DNA of 47,810 bases from an uncultured Gemmatimonadota bacterium (lineage in GTDB: Bacteria; Gemmatimonadota; Gemmatimonadetes; Gemmatimonadales; Gemmatimonadaceae). The stretch covers positions 1 to 47,810 of the forward strand of contig CAMLIT010000019.1 of NCBI GenBank assembly GCA_946480295.1, given 5' to 3'. The notes below the pieces were generated by a model. It ran no database searches. It saw nothing but the letters and a program-made list of their open reading frames with translations, and was not told the DNA's origin. Positions 7,331 to 15,736 of the stretch are shown one piece after another (the first letter of the stretch is position 1; the number at the start of each line of letters is the position of its first letter). The translations under genes were made by a program, and so were the position numbers.

Positions 7331-8944
7331 TCAGGGCGTCGGCGGGCGAACCTCGCACCCCGCCGTGAACGTCGGCGCGGCGGTCGGCTTCGAGTCCCAC
7401 CACGGACGGGTGCCGAACCAGTCGGGACCGCCCATCTGCCCGAGCGCCGCGTTCACCTGCGCCCCGTTCACCGAGTACTCGGTGATCGAGTACTCGAAGC
7501 GCCGCGGGATGGTGTCCGCGATCGCGAACGGCCCCGGAACCGCGTTGGCCGGCACGCAGGTGCGCCGCATCAGCGACCACGCCTGCAGGCCGTCGGTGAA
7601 GTACGCGAACCAGCGCTGCAGCACGATCTGCCGCTGCGCCGTCGTGTCGACCGGCGACAGGGCGACGCTCGGCTGCAGGAGGTACGACGAGATCGCCGAC
7701 TGCGAGATCCCCTGACCGCCCGTCAGCAGGCTGGCGTTGGACCACTGCTGCATCGACGAGGTGATGCCGGCGTCGTAGTACGCCGACGCCTGCGCCGGGG
7801 AGAGTCCAGCCATGCCGCGCTGGGCCGCCTCGGCGAGGATGAACTCCTGGTCGGCGTAGGTCATGAGCCACGACGGCAGCGCCTTTCCGAGCCCGCTGCC
7901 GAAGGTGCCGTAGGTCGTCACCCCGGGATAGAAGATCACCCCCGGACGCGAGGTGTCGTTGAAGTACGGCGACGCCGTCGCCTGCGTCAGCCCGTTGGGC
8001 ATCCCCGCGTAGTTCGGGAACTTCGACGAGACGGTCGTGTCGCGCACCGTCGGCTGCGCCCAGATCGGTATGCGCGGATCGTTCACGGCGAAGAGGTGGT
8101 TCATGAACGTCTGCGACATCCGGTGGTCGTCGCGTCCGGAGAAGTTGTCCGACCACGGGTTGTTGTACACGCCGTCGCCCGGCCACGCCAGCTGCGCGGC
8201 ATCGGCGTTCGAGTCGAACAGGCTGTCGGCGAGCGCCGCCCGGAGCTGCTGGTCGGCGAGCGTCGGATCGACGTTCACGACGCGCATCGCCAGGCGGAGG
8301 CGGAGCGCGTTCGCGAACTTGCGCCACGCCAGCGGATCCCCGCTGTAGATCGGGTCCGCGCCACCGAGGCTGTTCGTGGCGCCGGCCAGCGCCTTCGAGG
8401 CGCTGTCGAGGGCGGCGAACAACGCGTTGTAGATGTCCTGCTGCTTGTCGTACTTCGGCGTGAGGGTGGTGCCGGTGCTGTCACCCTTCAGCGCCTGGAA
8501 GTACGGGACGTCGCCGTACATGTCGGTCAGGTTGGCGAATACCCACGACCGCATGACCATCGCCGGCGCCCAGATACCGGGATCCTTCGCGGCGATCCCC
8601 TTCTGGATGATCTTCCGGTAGTCCTCGAGCTCGCCCTGGTAGGCGTTGTCGAAGTTCCCGGCGGTCTGGCCGCCCTGCAGGCGCTTGTAGTCGTCCTCGT
8701 CGGGGTACTGGACCTCGGCGAGCTGCTGCGCCACCCACTCGGTGCCGCGCAGGTCGGGGCTGCCCGCCCCGAGCCAGCGCGCCACGGCGAGCCGCGTCGC
8801 ATAGGTGAAGATGGCGCCCGCCGGGACGTCCGCCGGGCTGTTCGGGTTCCTGTTCAGATTCGTCAGGTTGTCGTTGTTGCACGCGGCCGACCCGAGCAGG
8901 GCCAACCCGGCGCCGACAACGAGCAATGTCTTTCGCGTCTTCAT
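7331..8944 (-). CDS. SusD/RagB-family lipoprotein (SusD-like 2 type)
   Basis: This is a 537-residue surface glycan- or nutrient-binding lipoprotein that caps its SusC partner. The signal peptide ends in the lipobox GSAAC. NLNRNPNSPADVPAGAIF, WAPAMVMRSWVFANLTDMYGD, WRKFANALRLRLAMRV and DQEFILAEAAQRGMAG are typical of the TPR-based SusD-like 2 subfamily. The ATG at 8944 was chosen because it puts the signal peptide at the N-terminus and has GGAG 12 nt upstream. The gene is 28 bp behind its SusC. The ligand cannot be read from the sequence, because no carbohydrate-active enzyme adjoins this pair. Confidence 0.9.
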   Translation of the reverse strand: MKTRKTLLVVGAGLALLGSAACNNDNLTNLNRNPNSPADVPAGAIFTYATRLAVARWLGAGSPDLRGTEWVAQQLAEVQYPDEDDYKRLQGGQTAGNFDNAYQGELEDYRKIIQKGIAAKDPGIWAPAMVMRSWVFANLTDMYGDVPYFQALKGDSTGTTLTPKYDKQQDIYNALFAALDSASKALAGATNSLGGADPIYSGDPLAWRKFANALRLRLAMRVVNVDPTLADQQLRAALADSLFDSNADAAQLAWPGDGVYNNPWSDNFSGRDDHRMSQTFMNHLFAVNDPRIPIWAQPTVRDTTVSSKFPNYAGMPNGLTQATASPYFNDTSRPGVIFYPGVTTYGTFGSGLGKALPSWLMTYADQEFILAEAAQRGMAGLSPAQASAYYDAGITSSMQQWSNASLLTGGQGISQSAISSYLLQPSVALSPVDTTAQRQIVLQRWFAYFTDGLQAWSLMRRTCVPANAVPGPFAIADTIPRRFEYSITEYSVNGAQVNAALGQMGGPDWFGTRPWWDSKPTAAPTFTAGCEVRPPTP

Positions 8945-8972
8945 GATATGATGTCTCTCCAGGGCGGACGCG

Positions 8973-11900
8973 TTATGGCGTGATGCGGACCGAGATGCCC
9001 CACGACCGCGGGCTCGGGATGCTCGCGTACTCCAGCCCCTGCACATTGCCGGTCTCGTAGGCGAACTCGGGATCGATGTTCGGCACCTTCGTCCAGGTGT
9101 GGAGATTCCGCCCCGTGAGGGCGACGTTCACCGCGCTCGCCTGGAACTTGTTGGCCCACCGCTGCGGCAGGTCGAAGCCGACGCGCACCTCGCGCAGCTT
9201 GAAGTACGTGTCCTTGTAGATGTACGGCTCGTTCACCGGGAAGATGTTCTGGAAGTACTGCTCGGCCGTCACCGTGTCCGTGTTGGCCTTGCCGGTGTTG
9301 TCGTCGATGCCGTGCACCAGGTATCCCGGCTTGTCCCAGTCGATCTCGCGCCCCTTGAGGGAGCTCTTGAGCACGCCGGCGTACTCGCCGAAGTAGTTCG
9401 TGACGCTGAAGATGTCGCCGCCCACGTGCGCGTCGACCAGCGCGCTGAGCGTGAGGTTCTTGTAGGTGATCTGGTTGTTCCAGCCGCCCGTCCACGCCGG
9501 CTGGATGTTCCCGAGCACCTTCTTCCCGCTCGTGTACGGCAGGCCTCCGTCGGTCATGAGCTGACCGGTGGCGCTGTCGCGCGCGAAGCCGTAGCCGAAG
9601 AGCGCCCCGTACGGCTCGCCCTGGCGCGCCTCCACGTTCGTGTACCACGCGCCGCCGAGCACGATCGTCTTCACCCCCGGATACAGGGCGTCGACCATGC
9701 TGCGGTTGTGCGAGTAGTTGAACGTCGTCGTCCACTGGAAGCCGTTGCTCAGCTGCACCGGGATGAGGGTGAGGAGCGCCTCGATGCCGCGGTTGCTGAT
9801 CTTGCCGGCGTTGATCGACTTGGCGCCGAACCCGGTCGCCGGCGAGATCGCGACGTTGAAGATCTGGTCGCGCGTCGCCTTGCTGTACCAGGTCGCGTCG
9901 AGGTTCGCGCGGCCGTTGAAGAAGCTCGCCTCCGCGCCGATCTCGCCGGACTTGGTGATCTCCGGCTTGAGCGCCGGGTTGGCGATGACATCGGTGAAGG
10001 TGTACTGCGGGTGCGCGCGGAGGTACGTCGGCAGACCCGAGTACGTCATCTGCAGCATGTACGGGTTCGCGTCGTTACCCACCTGCGCGACCGAGCCGCG
10101 GAGCTTGAGGTACGTGAGGACGCTGTTCTTCAGCGACGGGATCGCGTCCGTCAGCACCACCGACGTGTTGGCCGAGGGATAGAAGTACGAGTTGTTCCCC
10201 TTCGGCAGCGTCGACGACCAGTCGTTGCGGGCCGTGCCTTCCACCGTCCACCAGCCGTTCCAGGTGAACGCCGCCGAGCCGTAGACGCTGTTCGTCTGGC
10301 GGTGCGACTCGTACTGGCCGAGCGACGGCGCGATCGCGGCGTTCGTGACGTTGAAGATCCCCGGCGCCGTGATGCCGCGGACGTACGTCGTGTTCTCGTA
10401 GAAGTTCTCGTTCCGGACCGAGCCGCCCGCCGTGCCGTTGAAGCTGATCTGGCTGGTGAGATCGTGGTTGGCGGTGAGGATCAGGTCGGAGTTCAGGTTG
10501 TTGACGTGATCGTTGATCTCGTTGAACGCGCCGGCGGTGGAGTAGTCCATGTTCACGCCGGTGATGTCGGCCGAGCTCCAGTCCTGGTTCACGCCGTAGC
10601 GGTACACGTCCGCGCCGGTGCGGCCGGTGAGGTTCAGCCAGTCGAGCAGCTTGTAGGTCGCCGAGACCGATCCCATGAGGCGGTCGCGGGCGTCGTGCTC
10701 GGGGTTCCCGTACATCAGGAAGTACGGGTTGTTGTGGTAGTTGTAGTTCCAGTTGAACTCGCGATTCGCCGGACCGTTGTTGATCGCGCCGCTCTTCTGC
10801 CAGCCGTTCTTCAGGGCGTTCATGTCCACCTGGCGGCCGAACCAGACGAAGCTCTCGAGGATGGAGTTCGAGTAGCCCTGGCCGGGGCGGTTCAGGCCGA
10901 CGTCGCGGATGTACTGGATGCTGCCGTTCGTGCTGAGCTTCGAGCCCACCTGCAGCGCGCCGCTCAGGACCGCGGTGTTCTTGTGCAGGAAGTTGTCGGG
11001 GATGATGCCGTCGATCTGGTCGGTGCCCATCGAGAGGCGCGCGTTCGCGCGGTCCGTCCCGCCGCTCACCGCGATCGTGCCGTTCAGGTCATGCCCGGTG
11101 TTGAAGAAGTCCTCGACGTTGTTCGGGTGCGCGATCCACGGCGAGGCCGCGTTCGGGCTCGTGAACTGGAGGCAGGGCGCGCTCTGGTCGTACGTCGTCG
11201 TCTTCGAGATGAACGTGCAGCCGTGCGTCCGGCCGTCGAGCTTCGGACCCCAGCTCTGGTCCGCGCCGTCGTTCACGCCGCCGCCCTGGCCGTCCACGTA
11301 CATGAACTGGCCGCCGGCGCCCTGGCCGTACTGGTTCTGGTACGTCGGCAGGATGGAGGGGCGATCGAAGGTATAGAAGCCGTTGAACTCCGTGTGGACC
11401 GTGCCCTGGGAGTTCTGGCCGTGCTTCGTCGTGATGATGATGGCGCCGTTCGCCGCCTGCGAGCCGTAGAGGGCCGCGGCGTTCGGGCCCTTCAGCACCG
11501 ACATCGTCTCGATGTCGTCGGGGTTCAGGTCGTTCAGCGTGCTGCCGAAGTCCCAGCCGCCGTTGGCCGACGCGCCGTGATCGGTCTTGGCGATCGGGAT
11601 CCCGTCGACGACGACGAGCGGGGTGTTGTCGCCGGTGATCGAGTTCGCGCCGCGGATGACGATGCGCGTCGACCCGCCCTCGGTGCCCGAGCCCTTGATC
11701 TCGACGCCGGAGACCTTGCCCGACAGCGCCTTCAGGACGTTGTCCGTCGGCGTGTTCGTCAGCTCGGCCGACGTGAGCTGCTGCTGCGAGGTGCCGAGGG
11801 TGCTCTTCTCACGCTGGATGCCGAGGGCGGTCACGACGACGCCGCTGAGCTGCGTGGGCGCGGCCGAGAGCACGAAGTCCTGGGTGATCGTCCCGCCCGA

Positions 11901-12191
11901 GAGGGTCAGCGTGACCGACTTGGGGATGTAGCCGATGCGCCGAGCCGAGACGGTCACCGCCTGGCCCGTGCTGCGCCCACCGGGCACGGTGAACGTGTAC
12001 CGTCCGTCGGCCTGGGTGTACGCGCCGACGCCGAGCGAGGCGATGCTGACGCTGGCGCCCTGCAGGGGGGCGCCCGTTTCGGTGGTGACCCGTCCTGCGA
12101 CGGTCGTCGCCTGCTGTCCCAGCGCGAGTGCCGGGACGAGTCCCAGCATCACCGCTGCGCCAGCGAGGAGGCGCTTCAGGTTACTTGTCAT
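8973..12191 (-). CDS. SusC/RagA-family TonB-linked outer membrane receptor
   Basis: This is a 1072-residue TonB-dependent receptor. The signal peptide (about 1-26) is followed by a CarboxypepD_reg-like domain (GRVTTETGAPLQGASV, about 28-115). A plug domain (about 125-245) carries LVVVDGIPI and NPDDIETMSVLKG, and a long C-terminal beta-barrel ends GISVRITP. It imports large ligands using energy from TonB-ExbBD and pairs with the SusD at 7331-8944. The start MTSNLKRLL at 12191 is preferred over an upstream in-frame start since it begins the signal peptide. A likely promoter lies about 420 bp upstream, giving a long leader. Confidence 0.93.
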   Translation of the reverse strand: MTSNLKRLLAGAAVMLGLVPALALGQQATTVAGRVTTETGAPLQGASVSIASLGVGAYTQADGRYTFTVPGGRSTGQAVTVSARRIGYIPKSVTLTLSGGTITQDFVLSAAPTQLSGVVVTALGIQREKSTLGTSQQQLTSAELTNTPTDNVLKALSGKVSGVEIKGSGTEGGSTRIVIRGANSITGDNTPLVVVDGIPIAKTDHGASANGGWDFGSTLNDLNPDDIETMSVLKGPNAAALYGSQAANGAIIITTKHGQNSQGTVHTEFNGFYTFDRPSILPTYQNQYGQGAGGQFMYVDGQGGGVNDGADQSWGPKLDGRTHGCTFISKTTTYDQSAPCLQFTSPNAASPWIAHPNNVEDFFNTGHDLNGTIAVSGGTDRANARLSMGTDQIDGIIPDNFLHKNTAVLSGALQVGSKLSTNGSIQYIRDVGLNRPGQGYSNSILESFVWFGRQVDMNALKNGWQKSGAINNGPANREFNWNYNYHNNPYFLMYGNPEHDARDRLMGSVSATYKLLDWLNLTGRTGADVYRYGVNQDWSSADITGVNMDYSTAGAFNEINDHVNNLNSDLILTANHDLTSQISFNGTAGGSVRNENFYENTTYVRGITAPGIFNVTNAAIAPSLGQYESHRQTNSVYGSAAFTWNGWWTVEGTARNDWSSTLPKGNNSYFYPSANTSVVLTDAIPSLKNSVLTYLKLRGSVAQVGNDANPYMLQMTYSGLPTYLRAHPQYTFTDVIANPALKPEITKSGEIGAEASFFNGRANLDATWYSKATRDQIFNVAISPATGFGAKSINAGKISNRGIEALLTLIPVQLSNGFQWTTTFNYSHNRSMVDALYPGVKTIVLGGAWYTNVEARQGEPYGALFGYGFARDSATGQLMTDGGLPYTSGKKVLGNIQPAWTGGWNNQITYKNLTLSALVDAHVGGDIFSVTNYFGEYAGVLKSSLKGREIDWDKPGYLVHGIDDNTGKANTDTVTAEQYFQNIFPVNEPYIYKDTYFKLREVRVGFDLPQRWANKFQASAVNVALTGRNLHTWTKVPNIDPEFAYETGNVQGLEYASIPSPRSWGISVRITP

Positions 12192-12958
12192 GACGTGTCC
12201 GTACCTCGTGTGAAGATTCAGAACCACGACCTGCCATCACCTGCGATTCGTGGAGGGCACTGGCGGGCGTGCCGCCCATGCACCTGCTGCGGTGAAGCGT
12301 CCGGCGACTGGCGACGGATGGACGGCAGCAGCACGACACCGACTTCGCGCGCTCGCGAGGCGAGCGTGCGGCGACGGGCCGGCGTGGTCGGCGGGGCGCG
12401 TCCATGAAAACGCGGAACCGCCTGCAATCTGTCGGCCACCACCGTCGTCCTGCGTACGGCGGTCGCACGGTCGAGGGACCGGATCGCAGCCCCTCGTCCC
12501 GGGGCGTGTGGGCCCTGGGCGCGACCGCGCTGCACGCACGCGCGCGCTCCGCGCCAGCACATCGGCGCCGTGCGTCCGCGCACCCCCCCGCCACTTCGAC
12601 CGAACGAAATAGATTGGGCCGCCATAAGGAAGTCAACCGAGCGACAGTGACTTCTCGCGTACTGCTTCTGAACCACGGCATCACGGTCGCCGGTCACTCG
12701 CAAATTCCTGCGGCAGCCCCGCTTGCGTCGCCGGCCCGTCCACGCTATGGCGCCCAATACCGTCCGTGGCCTGCGCGAAACCCGGCGCGCGATCGCTCGT
12801 CATCCTCCTGTACGGCTGCACGACCGTTCGACGGTCGACGCGCGTGACCTGGCCCTCCGCACCGGCGCCCCGCCGGTCTTCCCGCCTTCGCGAGGCCTCG
12901 CGGCGACCGCCCCCCCGCACGCCCCTCCCGACCCCCGGCGAACCCGCCGCGCGTCCGC
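12192..12958. other. 767-bp gene-free divergent region with a long SusC leader
   Basis: The frames here give only Arg/Pro/Ala-rich translations with no recognisable domain or ribosome binding site, so I call no gene. The half next to susC would be its 5' leader if the promoter at 12608-12636 is real. It contains GC-rich hairpins, for example CGCGCTCGC/GCGAGCGTG near 12347-12368 and GGGCG/CCGCCC near 12264-12278. I do not recognise a known riboswitch. The other half lies upstream of the TPR-protease gene. Confidence 0.5.
12608..12636 (-). promoter_or_regulatory. Predicted promoter of the first SusCD operon
   Basis: On the minus strand, TTGACT (12636-12631) and TCTATT (12613-12608) are spaced by 17 bp in an AT-richer patch. 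This places the transcript start near 12600, about 410 nt before the susC ATG. Confidence 0.45.
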
Positions 12959-14395
12959 ATGCATCTGCCGTCTTCCCTTGTTCTCGTCGCGGCCTTCGTC
13001 CTGCCCTTGCCGGCAGCGGCGCAGGGCGCGACCCCCGCCTGTCTCGCCTCCACCGCCGCCGTCGCGCACGGATGCGTGGGAGCTTCGGCATCGCTCGACA
13101 CCACGCGCGCACGTGCGCGGGCGCTCGAGGCGATCGGCAAGGATGCCGACGCCCTCGCCCTCCTCCGCGCGGCGAGCGCCGACGCACCCCGAACGCCCGA
13201 GCTGTATCTCGACATCGCCCGCGTCAGCGATCGTATGGGAAAGAAGAAGGACGCGCTGGAGGCGTATCGCCGCTACGCCGCGCTCGAACCCGCGGAGCCG
13301 CGCGGCCACGAGCTCCTCGGCTGGTTCTACCTGGAGCTGGGGCAGCACGACGACGCGCTCCAGGAGTTCCGCGCCGCCGTCCGCCTCGCGCCCGACCGTG
13401 CCTCCGCGCACGAGGGGGTCGGGATGATCCTCGTGACCCTGGGGCGCAACGAGGAAGCGCTGCGCGCCTTCGCCGATGCCTCGCGCCTCGATCCTAACGA
13501 CGCGACGGTCTGGGGGGAGATGGCCCTCGCCGCCGAGGCGGTGAATCGGCCGAAGGAGGCGATCTCCTACTGGGAGCGAGCGCTCCGCGTCATGCCCGGC
13601 TACTTCGACACCCGTCCCGCCGAACGACAGCGCTGGGAGAAGGAGATCGCGCAGCAGGGCGCGCAGGCGCCGGCGCCGATGGCCGCCGCCGACACCGGCG
13701 CGCGCCCCGCGCCGGCCAGCACGGAGGCGAGCGAGGGATCGCGCTACCGCGTGGAATCCGCGAGCTACACCTCCAGCGGCTCCGGCTTCGTGGTCGCGCG
13801 TGACGGGATGATCCTCACGAACAAGCACGTCGTCCGCGGCTGCCAGGCGCTGCGCGTACGCGGCGACTCCGGCGCCGCGGTCCGGGCGAAGGTGGTCGCC
13901 CTCGACTCATCCGACGACCTCGCGCTGCTCCAGGCCGACGACGCGCCGTGGCCGGTGGCGACCTTCCGGGCCGGTCCGCAGCCGCGCCCCGGGGACGACG
14001 TCGTCGCGGTGGGCTATCCGCTAAACGGTCTCCTCGCCGACCAGGTGAACGTCACGGTGGGCACGATCAACGCCCTCGCCGGCATGTACAACGACCAGCA
14101 TCAGGTCCAGATGAGCGCTCCCGTGCAGCCGGGGAGCAGCGGCGGACCGCTGTTCGACGTGAGCGGCAACGTGGTCGGGATCGTCGTGACGAAGCTGAAC
14201 GCGAAGGTGGTCGCCGAAGCGATGGGCGACATCCCGCAGAACGTGAACTTCGCCATCAAGGGAAGCGTGGCCCGCGGCTTCCTCGAGGCGCGCGGCATCC
14301 CCTTCGGCGAGGCGCGATCCACCGCCGTCATGTCGCACGCCGACGTCGGGGACATCGGACGGAAGGTGACGGTGCTGGTGGAGTGCTGGAAGTGA
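12959..14395 (+). CDS. Secreted TPR-domain trypsin-like serine protease
   Basis: This 478-residue protein has a signal peptide (1 to about 22, ending AAAQG). Several TPR units follow at about 50-215 (for example KKKDALEAYRRYAALEPAEP and DDALQEFRAAVRLAPDRASA). After an Ala/Pro linker comes an HtrA-like chymotrypsin fold at about 270-450. The triad is visible as NKHVV (H290), SSDDLALL (D320) and GSSGGPLF (S394). No PDZ domain follows, unlike DegP. The TPRs may bind substrates or anchor the protease to a complex in the periplasm. A perfect 10-bp hairpin overlaps the stop codon. It is convergent with the M23 peptidase. Confidence 0.85.
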   Translation: MHLPSSLVLVAAFVLPLPAAAQGATPACLASTAAVAHGCVGASASLDTTRARARALEAIGKDADALALLRAASADAPRTPELYLDIARVSDRMGKKKDALEAYRRYAALEPAEPRGHELLGWFYLELGQHDDALQEFRAAVRLAPDRASAHEGVGMILVTLGRNEEALRAFADASRLDPNDATVWGEMALAAEAVNRPKEAISYWERALRVMPGYFDTRPAERQRWEKEIAQQGAQAPAPMAAADTGARPAPASTEASEGSRYRVESASYTSSGSGFVVARDGMILTNKHVVRGCQALRVRGDSGAAVRAKVVALDSSDDLALLQADDAPWPVATFRAGPQPRPGDDVVAVGYPLNGLLADQVNVTVGTINALAGMYNDQHQVQMSAPVQPGSSGGPLFDVSGNVVGIVVTKLNAKVVAEAMGDIPQNVNFAIKGSVARGFLEARGIPFGEARSTAVMSHADVGDIGRKVTVLVECWK

Positions 14396-14415
14396 CGGCG
14401 CCGCAGGCGCCGTCA
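14393..14415. terminator. GC hairpin at the end of the TPR-protease gene
   Basis: TGACGGCGCC (14393-14402) and GGCGCCGTCA (14406-14415) pair perfectly across a 3-nt loop. The stop codon lies in the left arm and no T-tract follows, so termination is only likely. Confidence 0.45.
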
Positions 14416-14451
14416 TCTGGTGTGCGCGGAGCGATAGCCGGAAGGACGTAG

Positions 14452-14547
14452 TTGGTCATTGGTCCGTCGTCATTGGCGAGCCGCTCGGCATGCTTGTCGT
14501 GGCATCCCGAGCGGCTCGCCAATTGCCAACGGCGAACGACCAATCAC
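14452..14547. repeat. Palindromic ACCAAYG heptamer repeat, copy 3 (between convergent genes)
   Basis: The left arm is TTGGTCA (14452), TTGGTCC (14459), GTCGTCA (14466) and TTGGCGA (14473), then GCCGCTCGG. The right arm is CCGAGCGGCTCGCCA, then ATTGCCA (14522), ACGGCGA (14529) and ACGACCA (14536). The inner 16 bp of each arm are perfectly complementary. It lies between two convergent genes. Confidence 0.85.
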
Positions 14548-14557
14548 GCTCTTCCGC

Positions 14558-15628
14558 TCACCGCCCGCCGGCCGCCGTCCTCCCTCCCGCGTGCGCCGTC
14601 CTCGTCACCCCGTGCCGCTTCCGCTTCAGGTGATGCGCCACCCGCTTCACGCGCCCGCTCTGCTCGACGCGCGCGTACTCGGCGGGCGAGGTGATGCGGA
14701 GGATCTCGGCGGGGTCGAAGACGTTGGGGCCGTAGCGCGCGGCCCAGTGCAGGTGCGGACCGGTGACCCGGCCGGTGGCGCCGACGAGCCCGATCTCCTC
14801 GCCGCGCTCCACCGTGTCCCCCACGGCGACGAGCGGGCGGCTCAGGTGGAAGTAGCCGGTCACCACTCCCGCGCCGTGGTCGATGTAGATGACCGTCCCG
14901 GCGAGGAAGAAGGTGTCGACGAGGGCGACGATGCCGCGGTTCGCCGCGAGCACCGGCTCGCCGACGTGGCCGGCGAAGTCGAGGCCGAGGTGGCTGCTCC
15001 GGAGCCGGCCGTTGAAGAGCCGGCCGCTGCCGAAGCGGCTGGTGATGCGCGAGGCGCGCGGGCGGATGAAGGGGAGCGTCCAGAGCTGCGGGACGTCGTG
15101 CGCCTCGCGGCCGATGCGGCGCGCGAGATCGTTCTCACGCTCCACCCGGGCGGTGGTGGCCGAGTCCGGTCGCACCGTGAAGCGGCGGTCGACGCGGAGG
15201 CGGCGGGCGCGACGTGCACTGACGCGACGACCAGCAGGCGCTTCCGCCTTCGGTTCGGCCTGATGCGGGAAGGGGAGGACGCGGCGCAGCGAGTCCACCC
15301 GGCCGGAGACGTGCACCAGTGCGACGCTCGCCACGACGCTGTCCGATGCGTTCACCGGCACGGCGCCGAAGCTCGTCGCCTCGTCCGCCTGCCGACGGAA
15401 GTGCAGGGGTTCTCCGGCGAAGGTGCCGGTGATGTCGACTATGGAATCGGCCGCGACATCGCCGTATTCCACTCGTACGCCGACGAGCGAGCCGCCCCAG
15501 GGGTGGCCGGCGGAGAGGACGAGCCGCTGGGCGCTCGCGATCGCCGGCGCGACCAGGAGCGAGACCGCCGCCACGGTCGCCAGTCGCCGCCACGGGGAGA
15601 GGCGCGCGCGAGCGAGGATCATTGGCAC
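14558..15628 (-). CDS. Secreted M23-family metallopeptidase (LysM-less)
   Basis: This is a 356-residue protein. The signal peptide (about 15-33, ending IASAQ) is followed by an immunoglobulin-like region, then the M23/LytM domain at about 195-310. Zinc ligands are visible as SSHLGLDF (H213, D217) and GPHLHW (H292, H294), with H261 in YFHLS. M23 enzymes cut peptidoglycan cross-bridges or act as scaffolds for other hydrolases; with the full set of ligands an active peptidase is expected. An Arg/His/Lys-rich tail follows the domain. It starts MPMIL, with MIL two codons later as an alternative. It is divergent from the zincin-like gene. Confidence 0.9.
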   Translation of the reverse strand: MPMILARARLSPWRRLATVAAVSLLVAPAIASAQRLVLSAGHPWGGSLVGVRVEYGDVAADSIVDITGTFAGEPLHFRRQADEATSFGAVPVNASDSVVASVALVHVSGRVDSLRRVLPFPHQAEPKAEAPAGRRVSARRARRLRVDRRFTVRPDSATTARVERENDLARRIGREAHDVPQLWTLPFIRPRASRITSRFGSGRLFNGRLRSSHLGLDFAGHVGEPVLAANRGIVALVDTFFLAGTVIYIDHGAGVVTGYFHLSRPLVAVGDTVERGEEIGLVGATGRVTGPHLHWAARYGPNVFDPAEILRITSPAEYARVEQSGRVKRVAHHLKRKRHGVTRTAHAGGRTAAGGR

Positions 15629-15736
15629 AAGTTACTCATCAGGGAGCGGACCGTCACGAGAGAGCAGAGTTGAGAGCACAGGCGATTCGAGGGTGAGGAA
15701 TCGCAACCAGACTCCGTGGCGCGGGTAGATACATAC

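Noticed and set aside
9099..12407. Plus-strand open frame of 1102 codons opposite the first SusC gene
   Set aside because: Its translation is Arg/Val/Asp/His-rich with no domain; it is an antisense shadow of SusC caused by high GC at codon third positions.
12192..12600. Cobalamin riboswitch in the SusC leader
   Set aside because: A GCCAGTGCC-like stretch was considered, but the conserved B12-box sequence is not present.
12218..12757. Minus-strand ORFs of up to 179 codons in the gap between SusC and the TPR protease
   Set aside because: Composition is typical of random GC-rich frames, there is no ribosome binding site and no family; they lie in the predicted SusC leader.
3983..14547. ACCAAYG repeats as a CRISPR array
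   Set aside because: The units are 7 bp without spacers, arranged as inverted arms, and no cas genes are present.
15655..15700. AGNNNAG-type heptamer repeat before the zincin-like gene
   Set aside because: Only three very degenerate units; periodicity is too weak to call.
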